A stretch of DNA of 64,000 nucleotides from an uncultured Erysipelotrichaceae bacterium (GCA_902775285.1 CACYLI010000008.1:1-64000), one strand, 5' to 3'; counted from the first letter of the stretch, positions 1 to 8,724 are shown. The notes: a model not told the origin generated them from the letters alone. Numbers and translations: made by a program.

Positions 1-12
1 TTTTGAAGCCAT
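1..12 (-). CDS. Start of an unidentified minus-strand gene (partial, cut by window edge)
   Basis: Reading the minus strand, an AAAGGAGGTG ribosome binding site (about 24-33) is followed by ATG at 12-10 and codons for M-A-S-K before the window ends. A TATAAT at 41-46 (minus strand), with a weak TTAAAA at 64-69 and a 17-nt spacer, would serve as its promoter. Only four residues are visible, so the product cannot be named. It lies downstream of the penicillin-binding protein gene on the same strand. Confidence 0.5.
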
Positions 13-102
13 AATAAAATACACCTCCTTTCGGAAGTGTATTATATCATTTTTAAAAATACTTTTTAATTAATGTCTACCCTAATGGGTGCATTTCAAA
101 AG

Positions 103-2043
103 TTATGGCTTTTTATTTTGCAAAAATTCATAAAACTCAAAATCTTTGTAGCTTGGTTCACTTCCCTTTTCATAATAACATATATATCCATCTTGTTTAT
201 ATTCTCCACTTAAAGGATCTATAGTATCAATTGTTATTCCAGAGGGAATATCATACCATTTTTTAGTATTATTAGGTAGGTTTGTTATAGTTTTTGCCCA
301 AATTTTCTTTGTAATTTTTGATTCCGAACTTTTTACTTTTTCATTATTATCATTACCAGCCCATGTAAGCATTAGATAATCTTTATTATAACCAATTGTC
401 CAAAAGTCAGTTTCTGTACTTCCACTTTTTACAGCATATTTGCTATCTAATAAGTTAGAAATACTTACTAATGTAGGAGTAGTATAATTTATTAAAGAAT
501 AGTCATATGTTGATGTTAATAAATTGTTTAGAATATATACATATTTTTTATTTAGTATATATTCATTTTTATATTTATATTCATAAATAATATTGTCATT
601 CAAATCAGTAATTTTTTCAATAATATGTGCATCTTCATGAATTCCTTCGTTTGCAAGTGTTATAAATCCATTACTATAATCAATCATATTAATTTCTGTT
701 GTTCCAAGAGCAGATGATGCATTTTGTTTTATTTCAGTTTTAACTTTTACTCTATTTAATACTTCACTTAGTTTATCAGTTCCTAAAAATAAATGTGTTT
801 TAAGTGCATAAATATTATCTGAATAAGCTATTGCTGATAACATAGATATTTTTTTATTAGCATATAAGTTATTAGCATTTTTGGGTGAATATGTAGTTTC
901 TCCAAGATTGAAAGTCGTTTTTTCACTTAAAAAAGTTGAAGAAGGATTAAATCCATTTTCTAATGCTGCATAGTATAAGAAAGGTTTAATTGTAGATCCA
1001 ACTTGCCTTTTTGATGATACTGCTCTATTAAATTCAGACTTTGAATAATCTTTACCACCAATTAAAGAAACTATTTTTCCATTACTAGGTTCAATTACTA
1101 TTGAAGCAATTTGCATTTTTGTATTCTTTGTTTCATTATTAATATTATTTTCTAATATTTTTTGTACATCAATATCTAAATTTGTATATACTTTTAATCC
1201 ATTAGTATCAAGTAATGATTTAGGAATTTCCTTAATATTTGACATTTCATTTAACACAGCATCTTTATAATAATATACACTTGAAAGCTCAACTTTATCA
1301 TATTTCCCATAAAAAACTAAATCTTTATTATATATAATATCAATATCATTTTTTTTGATATATCCATTTTTATACATTGATTTTAATACTGATAATTGTC
1401 TTTTTTTTGCATTATCATAGTTTTTAATTGGATTATAGTAATTGGGGCTTTTTGGAATTCCAACTAATAATGTTGCTTCTTCTATTGTTAAATCTTTAGG
1501 TTCTTTATTAAAATAGAATTTACTGGCCTTTTTAATACCATAATTACCAGCTCCAAAATCTATTGTATTTAAGTATCCTTCTAAGATTTCATCTTTAGAA
1601 TAATGAGTTTCTAATTCAATTGTTAAATATGCTTCTTCTAATTTTCTTTTCCATGTTTTCTCAAATGATAAATATAAATTTTTAACATATTGTTGTGAAA
1701 TAGTAGATGCGCCTTGCTTAATTTCACCATTTACTAAATTTACCATTAAAGCTTTAATAATTCTTAAAATATCAAATCCTTTATGAGTATAAAAATTTTT
1801 ATCTTCGACAGATATAATAGCATTTTTAACATTTTCATTTATATCATCTAGACTGACATGATTATTTTCATTTTTTTCTTCAAATATATCATTGTTATTT
1901 TTATCTAAAAAAATAATACTATTTTGTGTATTAATATTAAATTTTGGCGTTATAAATGCATATACATAAAAAGATAGTATTACTATAATACTAATAAAAA
2001 ACATCAATATAATAAGTTTTGATATAAATAATATTTTTTTCAT
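103..2043 (-). CDS. Class A penicillin-binding protein (PBP1A-type, bifunctional)
   Basis: This 646-residue cell-wall enzyme polymerises lipid II (GT51 transglycosylase) and crosslinks peptidoglycan (transpeptidase) on the outer membrane face. An N-terminal membrane anchor at about residues 8-30 is followed by GT51 motifs: EDKNFYTHKG with its catalytic Glu, GASTISQQ, RKLEEAYLTIELE and EGYLN. The transpeptidase half carries GSTIKPF (catalytic Ser and Lys of SxxK), SDN (SxN) and KSGST (the KTG equivalent). Length is typical of the shorter class A enzymes. The minus-strand ribosome binding site is weak (AGGTA) and the start is the only good one. The gene is divergent from rpoE, sharing a 110-nt intergenic region. 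There is no sign of decay. Confidence 0.95.
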   Translation of the reverse strand: MKKILFISKLIILMFFISIIVILSFYVYAFITPKFNINTQNSIIFLDKNNNDIFEEKNENNHVSLDDINENVKNAIISVEDKNFYTHKGFDILRIIKALMVNLVNGEIKQGASTISQQYVKNLYLSFEKTWKRKLEEAYLTIELETHYSKDEILEGYLNTIDFGAGNYGIKKASKFYFNKEPKDLTIEEATLLVGIPKSPNYYNPIKNYDNAKKRQLSVLKSMYKNGYIKKNDIDIIYNKDLVFYGKYDKVELSSVYYYKDAVLNEMSNIKEIPKSLLDTNGLKVYTNLDIDVQKILENNINNETKNTKMQIASIVIEPSNGKIVSLIGGKDYSKSEFNRAVSSKRQVGSTIKPFLYYAALENGFNPSSTFLSEKTTFNLGETTYSPKNANNLYANKKISMLSAIAYSDNIYALKTHLFLGTDKLSEVLNRVKVKTEIKQNASSALGTTEINMIDYSNGFITLANEGIHEDAHIIEKITDLNDNIIYEYKYKNEYILNKKYVYILNNLLTSTYDYSLINYTTPTLVSISNLLDSKYAVKSGSTETDFWTIGYNKDYLMLTWAGNDNNEKVKSSESKITKKIWAKTITNLPNNTKKWYDIPSGITIDTIDPLSGEYKQDGYICYYEKGSEPSYKDFEFYEFLQNKKP

Positions 2044-2090
2044 AAATAATTACCTATATTTATTATGGAATTAATTATAAAAAAAAATAC

Positions 2091-2118
2091 TTGATTTATT
2101 ATAAAAAATAAGTATAAT
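2091..2118 (+). promoter_or_regulatory. Sigma-A-type promoter for rpoE-prfA-prmC
   Basis: TTGATT at 2091-2096 and TATAAT at 2113-2118 are separated by 16 nt. A small AGAC/GTCT hairpin (2131-2142) lies just before the AAGGAGG ribosome binding site of rpoE. Confidence 0.65.
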
Positions 2119-2157
2119 TTTAATGGAAGAAGACAGAAGTCTTAAGGAGGCTTAGTG

Positions 2158-2601
2158 ATGAAATTTAAAACTATTACAAATGATGAATTAGAAACTTTAC
2201 CTTTTGATGATATAGCATATATTATCTTAAAAGAAAAAGGTAAAAAAATGAAAATTAATGATATATTTAAAATTATTTGTGATACATTAAATCTTGGTGA
2301 AAGTGCATTTGAAAATCAAATTGGAGATTTTTTTGCTCTATTAGCAACTGAAAAAAGATTTATTCAATTAGAAAAAGGTTATTGGGATTTAAGAGAAAAT
2401 CATACTGCAGAAATTAGTATAAAAGAATTAGAAGATGAAATAGAAGATGAAATATTACCTGATGAAGATAAAGAAGACGATTCTGAAGAAGAAACAGATT
2501 ACTATGATGAAATAGATGATATGGATGATGACAAAGAAGAAGATGATTTAAAAGATTTAGTAATTGTTGATGAAGGATATGAAGACGATATAGATATGTA
2601 G
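2158..2601 (+). CDS. rpoE: DNA-directed RNA polymerase delta subunit
   Basis: A 147-residue protein with the two-part layout of RpoE: a folded N-terminal winged-helix (HARE-HTH) domain of about 90 residues (PFDDIAYIILKEKGKKM onward), then a tail made almost entirely of Asp and Glu. In Bacilli, delta binds core RNA polymerase and speeds promoter selectivity and enzyme recycling. I chose ATG 2158 rather than GTG 2155 because AAGGAGG (2144-2150) is 7 nt from the ATG but only 4 nt from the GTG. It is the first gene of an apparent operon with prfA and prmC. The delta subunit is a Bacilli marker and supports the taxonomic assignment. Confidence 0.93.
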   Translation: MKFKTITNDELETLPFDDIAYIILKEKGKKMKINDIFKIICDTLNLGESAFENQIGDFFALLATEKRFIQLEKGYWDLRENHTAEISIKELEDEIEDEILPDEDKEDDSEEETDYYDEIDDMDDDKEEDDLKDLVIVDEGYEDDIDM

Positions 2602-2640
2602 ATGCTTTTCTTAAATAATAAAAAAAGAAAGGATATATAT

Positions 2641-3711
2641 ATGAAAGAAAGATTAGAAATTATTTTAAATAGATATAATTATTTATGTGATGAATTATTA
2701 AAACCGGAAATATATGAAGATTATAAAAAAATGCAAGAAGTATCAAAAGAAAAGAATTCTATAGAAAAAATAGTAGATACTTACAAAAAATATAATGGTA
2801 TTTTAGATGATATAGAAGCTGCTAAAGAAATGTCAAAAGAAGCAGATATGAAAGAATTTGCTCTAGAAGAGTTAGATAATTTACATACTGAAAAGGAAAA
2901 ATTAGAAGATACTTTAAAAAGAATGCTATTACCTAAGGATCCAAATGATGAAAAGAATGTTATTATGGAAATAAGAGGTGCTGCCGGAGGAGACGAAGCA
3001 AATATTTTTGCTGGAGATCTTTTTAGAATGTATTCTAAATATGCAGAAAAACAGGGATGGAAATTAGAAGTTACTCATGAAGTGGCTGGAGAAAGTGGAG
3101 GATATTCACAAATAGAATTTATGCTTAGCGGTGAAGCAGTTTATTCGAAATTAAAATATGAAAGTGGAGCGCATAGAGTTCAAAGAGTTCCTGAGACAGA
3201 ATCAGCTGGAAGAGTACATACATCTACTGCAACAGTTCTAGTAATGCCTGAAGTTGAAGAAATAGATATAGAAATAAAAGATAGTGATATTAGAGTTGAT
3301 ATAACAAGAAGTAGTGGAGCTGGAGGGCAATGTGTTAATACAACAGATTCTGCTGTAAGAATTACACACTTACCAACAAATATAGTTGTATATTGTCAAG
3401 TTGAAAGAAGCCAAATTAAAAATAAAGAAAGAGCTATGCAAATTCTTAAAACTAGATTATATGATTTAAGACAAAGAGAACAAGAAGAAAAACTTGGAAA
3501 TGAAAGAAGAAGTAAGATAGGTACAGGAGATAGATCTGAAAAAATTAGAACATATAATTATCCTCAAAACAGATTAACAGATCACAGAATAAACTATACA
3601 GTTATGCATTTAGATAAAATAATGGAAGGTGATTTGGAAGATTTGATTGAATCTTTAATTGCTGAAGATGAAAGAATGCGTTTGGGAGAGCATGAAAGAG
3701 AAAATAGTTAA
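2641..3711 (+). CDS. prfA: Peptide chain release factor 1
   Basis: This 356-residue protein (the usual RF1 length) recognises UAA and UAG in the ribosomal A site and triggers peptide release. The codon-reading P-x-T motif appears as PET within RVPETESAGRVHTS. The GGQ loop is GSSGAGGQ-type and is followed by VNTTDSAVRITH. One oddity is that the residue right after GGQ is Cys, where the family almost always has His. The start at 2641 follows an AAGAAAGGA ribosome binding site; an in-frame ATG at 2602 would add a non-homologous tail without a site. The 3-prime end overlaps prmC by 20 nt, the classic prfA-prmC pairing in which PrmC methylates the GGQ glutamine of PrfA. Confidence 0.96.
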   Translation: MKERLEIILNRYNYLCDELLKPEIYEDYKKMQEVSKEKNSIEKIVDTYKKYNGILDDIEAAKEMSKEADMKEFALEELDNLHTEKEKLEDTLKRMLLPKDPNDEKNVIMEIRGAAGGDEANIFAGDLFRMYSKYAEKQGWKLEVTHEVAGESGGYSQIEFMLSGEAVYSKLKYESGAHRVQRVPETESAGRVHTSTATVLVMPEVEEIDIEIKDSDIRVDITRSSGAGGQCVNTTDSAVRITHLPTNIVVYCQVERSQIKNKERAMQILKTRLYDLRQREQEEKLGNERRSKIGTGDRSEKIRTYNYPQNRLTDHRINYTVMHLDKIMEGDLEDLIESLIAEDERMRLGEHERENS

Positions 3712-4435
3712 TTTAGGTTTTTCAGATAGAGAGGCACAGGAATTAATAAATGTAAGTAAAAATATAGAAGAAGACTATAAAAGACTTCTTAATAAATATC
3801 CAATTCAATATTTAATTGGATATGTTGATTTTTATGGTTATAAAATATTTGTTAATGATAGTGTTTTAATTCCTAGATATGAAACAGAATTTTTAGTTGA
3901 AAAGTTAATTAAATATATAAAAAAGTATTATAAAAGTGAAAAAGTTAATATTCTTGATATTGGTACTGGAAGTGGTTGTATTTCAATTGCTTTACAAAAA
4001 ATGTTAGACTGTAATATAACAGCAGTAGATATATCTCAGGATGCTTTAAAAATAGCAAAAAAGAATAGTAAATATAATAACTGTAATATTAAGTTTATTA
4101 AAAGTGATTTAAATGATAAAATAAGTGAAAAATTTGATATTATTGTAAGCAATCCACCATATATTTCTTATGATGAAGAAGTAATGGAAAGTGTAAAACT
4201 ATATGAACCATCATTAGCACTTTATGCTGATAGTAATGGCTTATATTACTATGAAAAAATACTTCAAAATATAAGCAAAAATTTAAAAAATAAATTTATA
4301 ATTGCTTTTGAAATAGGATATAAACAAGCCGAGAGTATAAAAAATCTAATATATAAATATTTAGGAAGTATAAAAGTTATTGTGAAAAATGACTTATCAA
4401 ATAAAAATAGATATATATTTATAATTAATGAATAA
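3692..4435 (+). CDS. prmC: Release factor glutamine methyltransferase
   Basis: A 247-residue SAM-dependent methyltransferase that N5-methylates the Gln of the GGQ motif in release factors. The N-terminal helical domain ends at PIQYLIGYVDFYG. The Rossmann core shows LDIGTGSGCISIAL (SAM-binding motif I) and SNPPYIS (NPPY catalytic motif). ATG 3692 lies inside prfA and is preceded by GGGAGAG at about 3684-3690, so translation is probably coupled to prfA. Upstream in-frame ATGs would only add residues read out of prfA. Length is slightly short for the family (about 280) but all motifs are present. Confidence 0.93.
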   Translation: MKEKIVNLGFSDREAQELINVSKNIEEDYKRLLNKYPIQYLIGYVDFYGYKIFVNDSVLIPRYETEFLVEKLIKYIKKYYKSEKVNILDIGTGSGCISIALQKMLDCNITAVDISQDALKIAKKNSKYNNCNIKFIKSDLNDKISEKFDIIVSNPPYISYDEEVMESVKLYEPSLALYADSNGLYYYEKILQNISKNLKNKFIIAFEIGYKQAESIKNLIYKYLGSIKVIVKNDLSNKNRYIFIINE

Positions 4436-4445
4436 AAAAAATAAG

Positions 4446-4481
4446 AACCAACCAATATTTAAGTGAAAGGTTGGTTTTTTT
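4446..4481 (+). terminator. Terminator hairpin abutting the spoIIR start codon
   Basis: AACCAACC (4446-4453) pairs with GGTTGGTT (4469-4476), followed by a T-run directly against the ATG at 4482. The GAAAGG ribosome binding site of spoIIR lies partly in the downstream arm, so the same hairpin could both end prfA-prmC transcription and limit spoIIR translation. Confidence 0.75.
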
Positions 4482-4988
4482 ATGAAAAAGATTATGATTG
4501 CAATTATTTTGTTAGTTATTTTGTACATTTATCATTATGATGAATATAATAATATAGAAGACTCTATTAGATTTAGAGTTGTTGCAAATAGTAATTCTAG
4601 TAATGATATTTTGATGAAAGAAAAAGTTGTTAAAGAACTATCATATATATTATTTGATAAGACTAAATCATTAGAAGAAACTGAAAAAAATATATATGAT
4701 AATTTAAAAAATATAGAAAATAAAATTGATATATTATTTAAAAATAATAATTATAATAAAAATTTTAATATATCTTATGGAATGAATAGAATACCTAAAA
4801 AGACGTATAAAGGAAAAGTATATGAAGAAGGTAATTATAAATCATTAGTAATTGAGATAGGAGAAGCAAAGGGAAATAATTATTTTTGTATTTTATATCC
4901 ATCTCTATGTTTATTAGATTCAGAAGAATTAAATAAAGGTAATAATTATAAATCAAAAATAATAGAATACTTTGAAGAACTATTTTAA
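4482..4988 (+). CDS. spoIIR: Stage II sporulation protein R
   Basis: A 168-residue protein with an N-terminal hydrophobic signal/anchor (residues 3-18) followed by the SpoIIR signature RFRVVANSNSSNDILMKEKV and the late YPSLCLLD segment. In spore formers SpoIIR is made in the forespore under sigma-F and secreted into the intermembrane space, where it activates SpoIIGA to process pro-sigma-E in the mother cell. Its length is shorter than the B. subtilis protein but the core is intact. The ribosome binding site is embedded in a terminator-like hairpin. With spoIID and spoIIQ elsewhere in the window it implies a functional or recently functional sporulation programme. Confidence 0.88.
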   Translation: MKKIMIAIILLVILYIYHYDEYNNIEDSIRFRVVANSNSSNDILMKEKVVKELSYILFDKTKSLEETEKNIYDNLKNIENKIDILFKNNNYNKNFNISYGMNRIPKKTYKGKVYEEGNYKSLVIEIGEAKGNNYFCILYPSLCLLDSEELNKGNNYKSKIIEYFEELF

Positions 4989-5010
4989 TTGTAAAAAAAA
5001 GCATAATTCA

Positions 5011-5039
5011 TTGATTATTATTGTTTTTAATAGTATATT
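5011..5039 (+). promoter_or_regulatory. Promoter upstream of murA
   Basis: TTGATT at 5011-5016 and TATATT at 5034-5039, 17-nt spacer, 29 nt before the murA start. Confidence 0.55.
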
Positions 5040-5067
5040 ATAGTTAGAAAGGCTTTTTAGGTGAATT

Positions 5068-6321
5068 ATGTCAAAAATAACAATAGAAGGTCAACATTTA
5101 TTATCTGGTGAAGTAAATATTAGTGGTGCTAAGAATAGTGCAGTTGCTTTATTACCTGCAGCTGTATTATCAAATAAAAAAAGTGTAATATATAATGTTC
5201 CAGAAATAAAAGATATAGACTATTTAATAAAAATAATGGAATTGTTGAATTGTAAAATTGAACAAAAAGATAATAATTTATATATTGATAATAGTGAAAT
5301 GATCAATATACCAATTCCTGAGGAATTAAGTGTTCAAATGAGAGCATCTTATTATTTTATGGGAGCACTTTTAGCTAAGTATGGAAAAGTTGAAATATCT
5401 TTTCCAGGAGGATGTAATATTGGAGCTAGACCTATAGATATACATATTAAGAGTTTTGAGGAACTAGGTGCAAAGGTTGAGATATTAAAGAATAGATATA
5501 TTATTACAGCTGATAATCTAGTTGGTAAAACAATTTATTTTGATTTTCCAAGCGTAGGAGCTACTATAAATGTTATGCTTGCCGCAACTGGAGCAAAAGG
5601 TACAACAATTATTGAAAATGCTGCTATGGAACCAGAAATTGTAAATGTTGCTTCTTTCTTAATTAATATGGGAATAAAAGTTAGAGGAGCAGGTACAAAA
5701 AGAATAGAAATTGATGGAACTAAGAAAACAAAAAATGGAGTAGTAGAAGTTTTCCCTGATAGAATTGAAAGTGGAACATATATAATTATTGGAGCACTTT
5801 TAGGAGAAAATTTAAAAATTAAAGGTATAATTAAAGAACATTTAGAAGCATTACTTTTTAAACTTGAAGAAATAGGAATAGAATACGAAATTGAAGGAGA
5901 TACAATGACTATTTCAAAGTGTAATAATCTTAAAGCAACGAATATTAAAACACTAGTATTTCCTGGATTTCCAACTGATTTACAACAACCAATGACAACT
6001 TTATTGACACAAGCAAAAGGAATATCTGTAATTGAAGAGACAATATATGAAAATAGGTTTAAAAATACATACGATTTGAATAGAATGGGTGCAATTACAA
6101 ATATTGTTACTTTAAATAAACTAGAGATTAAAGGACCAAGAAAATTGAAGGGTACAAAAGTAATTGCAACAGATTTAAGAGGAGGAGCATCATTATTAAT
6201 AGCAGGATTAATTGCTGATGGAATAACAGAAATAGATAATTGTGAATATATTTTGAGAGGATATAGTCATATTACAACAAAATTAAGATCAATAGGTGCT
6301 AAAATAGAAATAACTGAGTAA
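5068..6321 (+). CDS. murA: UDP-N-acetylglucosamine 1-carboxyvinyltransferase
   Basis: A 417-residue enzyme of the first committed step of peptidoglycan synthesis, transferring enolpyruvate from PEP to UDP-GlcNAc in the cytosol. The N-terminal GAKNSAVALLPA and the catalytic loop FPGGCNIGARPIDIH, with the PEP-binding, fosfomycin-sensitive Cys, are present, as is FPTDLQQPM in the second domain. Length matches the family. An AGGTG ribosome binding site precedes ATG 5068. In Bacillus, murA-family genes sit beside spoIID and spoIIQ; here murA is next to spoIIR, while spoIID and spoIIQ are 33 kb away. Confidence 0.96.
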   Translation: MSKITIEGQHLLSGEVNISGAKNSAVALLPAAVLSNKKSVIYNVPEIKDIDYLIKIMELLNCKIEQKDNNLYIDNSEMINIPIPEELSVQMRASYYFMGALLAKYGKVEISFPGGCNIGARPIDIHIKSFEELGAKVEILKNRYIITADNLVGKTIYFDFPSVGATINVMLAATGAKGTTIIENAAMEPEIVNVASFLINMGIKVRGAGTKRIEIDGTKKTKNGVVEVFPDRIESGTYIIIGALLGENLKIKGIIKEHLEALLFKLEEIGIEYEIEGDTMTISKCNNLKATNIKTLVFPGFPTDLQQPMTTLLTQAKGISVIEETIYENRFKNTYDLNRMGAITNIVTLNKLEIKGPRKLKGTKVIATDLRGGASLLIAGLIADGITEIDNCEYILRGYSHITTKLRSIGAKIEITE

Positions 6322-6339
6322 TATTTAATAGGTGAAAAA

Positions 6340-6903
6340 ATGAAAAAAATAATACTCGTTATTTTTTCTTTTGCAATTTTAATAGTAATATTAATATATA
6401 AGATAAATGATAAAGAAAAAGAGAAAGTTTTAATTATAAGTGAAAACAACATATTGATTAATTCAAAAGACATAGAATTTTTTTTGTATGATAATATAAC
6501 TTATAAGGAATTAATAAAAAGTATAAAATCTAATGACAGTATAATTATAAAAAATAAAAGAAAGTATCTAAATCAATTAATTGCAAAATCAAATGTTATT
6601 ATTTTAAATATTAATAATAATGAATATGATAAAAGATGTAAAACAAATAAAATTAATAATTACAATGAATATATTAAAGAAGATATTAATATGTTATTAA
6701 TATTAATAAAAAGAATATCAAATTCTAAAATATATATTATAAGTAATGATTGTAGTTATAAAAGTATATGTAATAATATAAATAAAGATATTAAAAACAT
6801 ATATATTATAAATACTAATAAAATTAGTAAAAATAGTAAAAACACCTATAATTCTAAAAATATACTTGATTTTATTAATAAAAATATGTATAATACACAA
6901 TGA
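6340..6903 (+). CDS. Unrecognised membrane-anchored protein
   Basis: A 187-residue protein I do not recognise. It has one N-terminal hydrophobic segment (residues 3-20) and a Lys/Asn/Ile-rich body that would lie outside the membrane. The repeated stretches KVLIISENN, IYIISNDC and IYIINTN resemble beta strands of an alpha/beta fold such as a degraded SGNH hydrolase, but no catalytic motif is visible. AGGTG at about 6330 supports ATG 6340. It starts 18 nt after murA and probably shares its transcript. The very high Asn/Ile/Lys content partly reflects AT pressure. Confidence 0.6.
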   Translation: MKKIILVIFSFAILIVILIYKINDKEKEKVLIISENNILINSKDIEFFLYDNITYKELIKSIKSNDSIIIKNKRKYLNQLIAKSNVIILNINNNEYDKRCKTNKINNYNEYIKEDINMLLILIKRISNSKIYIISNDCSYKSICNNINKDIKNIYIINTNKISKNSKNTYNSKNILDFINKNMYNTQ

Positions 6904-6913
6904 AGTTATTTCT

Positions 6914-6932
6914 ATAACTATCAATTAGTTAT
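6914..6932 (+). promoter_or_regulatory. Hairpin in the rpmE leader
   Basis: ATAACTA (6914-6920) pairs with TAGTTAT (6926-6932) just upstream of the AGGAGG site (6937-6942) of rpmE. Autoregulatory leaders are known for L31 in Firmicutes; whether this short hairpin is one is uncertain. Confidence 0.35.
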
Positions 6933-6949
6933 GGCGAGGAGGATAAAAT

Positions 6950-7150
6950 ATGAAAAAGGGAATACATCCAGTACAAAAAGTTTGTAAAGTAAAATGTGCT
7001 TGTGGAAATGAATTTGAAGTTAGATCTTCTAAAGATGAAATACAATTAGAGTCATGTAATAAATGCCATTCATTTTATACAGGAAAATTTAAAACAGTTA
7101 AAACTGGAAATGTACAAAAATTTAAAGATAAATATGGAATCACTGATTAA
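6950..7150 (+). CDS. rpmE: 50S ribosomal protein L31 (zinc-binding type)
   Basis: A 66-residue L31 starting MKKGIHPVQKVCKVKCACGNEFEV. The CxC and CNKCH cysteines form the zinc-binding C+ version of L31, which joins the 30S and 50S subunits at the central protuberance. Length and the C-terminal YTGKFKTVKTGNVQKF are typical. A perfect AGGAGG site lies 7 nt before the ATG. The stop codon sits in the loop of a terminator hairpin. Confidence 0.95.
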   Translation: MKKGIHPVQKVCKVKCACGNEFEVRSSKDEIQLESCNKCHSFYTGKFKTVKTGNVQKFKDKYGITD

Positions 7151-7163
7151 TAGTGATTTTTTA
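7139..7163 (+). terminator. rpmE terminator
   Basis: ATCACT (7139-7144) pairs with AGTGAT (7152-7157), followed by TTTTTT. The rpmE stop codon lies in the loop. Confidence 0.7.
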
Positions 7164-7176
7164 TTAGGAGAAAAAA

Positions 7177-7440
7177 ATGAATATTAATAATCAAAATGTA
7201 AATATAGATGATTTATTTGATAAAAAATATATGCATAAGAAATTAAATAATGGTATATTTTTATCGGATTATCAAATTGAAGTTCTTAATAGATATGATA
7301 TAGATGTTAATACTATTGGTAGCATATCTGAATTAATATATTTAATAGATGAAGTATTAGAATCTGAAGATGATTCAGAATTAGATTCAATATCAAAAGA
7401 AATAATTGAATTTAATTATTATACTAATACTAATAAATAA
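7177..7440 (+). CDS. Small acidic protein of unknown function
   Basis: An 87-residue soluble protein I do not recognise, starting after an AGGAG site (about 7166-7170). It is acidic, with a Asp/Glu-rich C-terminal third (DEVLESEDDSELDSISKE), and is predicted mostly helical (SDYQIEVLNRYDID, SISELIYLIDEVLE). No signal peptide or membrane segment is visible. It follows the rpmE terminator by only 14 nt, so it depends on readthrough or on an undetected promoter. Confidence 0.6.
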   Translation: MNINNQNVNIDDLFDKKYMHKKLNNGIFLSDYQIEVLNRYDIDVNTIGSISELIYLIDEVLESEDDSELDSISKEIIEFNYYTNTNK

Positions 7441-7476
7441 TTGAAAAAAAAATATATTTTTGTTATCATATAATAT

Positions 7477-8280
7477 ATGAATAATAAGGATTTTGTAAAT
7501 ATAGTTGGTTTTTCTGTGATGATATTAGTAATTATAGCTATGTATTTTTTTAGATACGCTTTTTTATCAGTTCCAGAGAATATTATGAACGAGAATTGGT
7601 ATCACTATAATATATTAACTGGAAATTATGAAAAAATTGTATTTAGCAATAATAAAGTTGAGTATTATAGACCATCTAATATAAAAGACTTAAATGAGTA
7701 TGACATTTGCAAAAAATATAATTATGATAAGAAAAATAGTATTATTAATTTAGATTGTAATAAAAGTATTAAGATTTCAAAATTTGATGACAATATTTTA
7801 AAACTATTGATTGATAAAAAAGAACAAGTGTTTTTTAAAAATATTGATGAAACTCTTAATTATGAATTTAATTCATATTTTGGAAAGAGTTTAACAGAAT
7901 ATAAAAATGAAAAAGAACAAGCAAAAGAGTATATTAGTATAAATGAAAAAAAACTTTTTGAAGTTTTAAAGCAAGATGAGTTTTCTAAAATAATATTTAT
8001 TGGAAATAAGTGTAGTAGTATAGATTGTGTGTTGACGTTGGATATTATGGAAAAACTAATATCTAAAACAGAAAATGTATATTTTTATAATTCAGATTTA
8101 ATTACAGATGATACAATTAAAAAATTATTAGTGATAGATAAATCCTTAGAAAGTAATATTTCATTTTATAATGGATTATATCCAAGAGTTATTATTTCAA
8201 AAAATAATAAAATTATAGATCAGTATGAAATAAAATGCAAAGGATTTAATTGTTCATCATATTTTAATAATGAATTTTAA
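7477..8280 (+). CDS. Membrane-anchored protein with a possible thioredoxin-like C-terminal domain
   Basis: A 267-residue protein with one transmembrane helix at about residues 10-30 and an exported body. The last 100 residues (KIIFIGNKCSSIDC, then VYFYNSD, then YPRVIISKNNKII) have the strand order of a thioredoxin-like fold. The cysteines are spaced CxxxxC rather than CxxC, so redox activity is doubtful. The start is uncertain: a TATAAT at 7469-7474 ends 2 nt before the listed ATG, no ribosome binding site precedes it, and an internal start near residue 17 is possible. Function unknown. Confidence 0.5.
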   Translation: MNNKDFVNIVGFSVMILVIIAMYFFRYAFLSVPENIMNENWYHYNILTGNYEKIVFSNNKVEYYRPSNIKDLNEYDICKKYNYDKKNSIINLDCNKSIKISKFDDNILKLLIDKKEQVFFKNIDETLNYEFNSYFGKSLTEYKNEKEQAKEYISINEKKLFEVLKQDEFSKIIFIGNKCSSIDCVLTLDIMEKLISKTENVYFYNSDLITDDTIKKLLVIDKSLESNISFYNGLYPRVIISKNNKIIDQYEIKCKGFNCSSYFNNEF

Positions 8281-8345
8281 TATAATATTTAAAAATTTCA
8301 TCATTTTTTCATAATTCAATATTATATTAATATTGGAGGAAGAGT

Positions 8346-8724
8346 ATGAAAGTATTAATTGCAGATGATGAAAAATTAATTAGAGATGTAATAAAAGAGT
8401 ATTGTATAGGTAACAACTATGAAGTTATAGAAGCAGAAAATGGAATAGAGACAATAGAAAAAGCTCCACAGGCAGATATAATTATAATGGATATTATGAT
8501 GCCAAAAATGGATGGTTTAACAGCATATAAAAAATAAAGGAAGAAGAAATAAAATACATATGGAATAAATACTATCATAATGAAAAAAATATAAAAGAAA
8601 TATGATTGGTATTGGATTAGGACTGTCTATTGTTAAAACAATTCTTGATTCTCACAATAGCAATTATGGAGTAATTAGTAAAATAGGAAAAGGGACTACA
8701 TTTTATTTTGAAATAAAAAAATAG
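8346..8724 (+). pseudogene. Fused remnant of a two-component system (response regulator head, histidine kinase tail)
   Basis: After a GGAGGA site, 63 codons encode the front of a CheY-like receiver (LIADDEKLIRD, phosphoacceptor region IIIMDIMMPKMDG) and stop at TAA 8535-8537. The next bases continue, with one further frame break, as the end of a histidine kinase: EEEIKYIWNKYYHNEKN and IGIGLGLSIVKTILDSH (the G2/ATP-lid box), then GKGTTFYFEIKK and a stop at 8722-8724. The rest of the receiver, the DNA-binding domain and the sensor part of the kinase are missing. This is best explained by an internal deletion joining two adjacent genes, followed by frameshifts. It ends 32 nt before the hydrogenase-like gene. 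Confidence 0.8.

Noticed and set aside
78-90. Terminator of the penicillin-binding protein gene (ACCC/GGGT hairpin)
   Set aside because: The stem is only 4 bp and no T-run follows on the minus strand.
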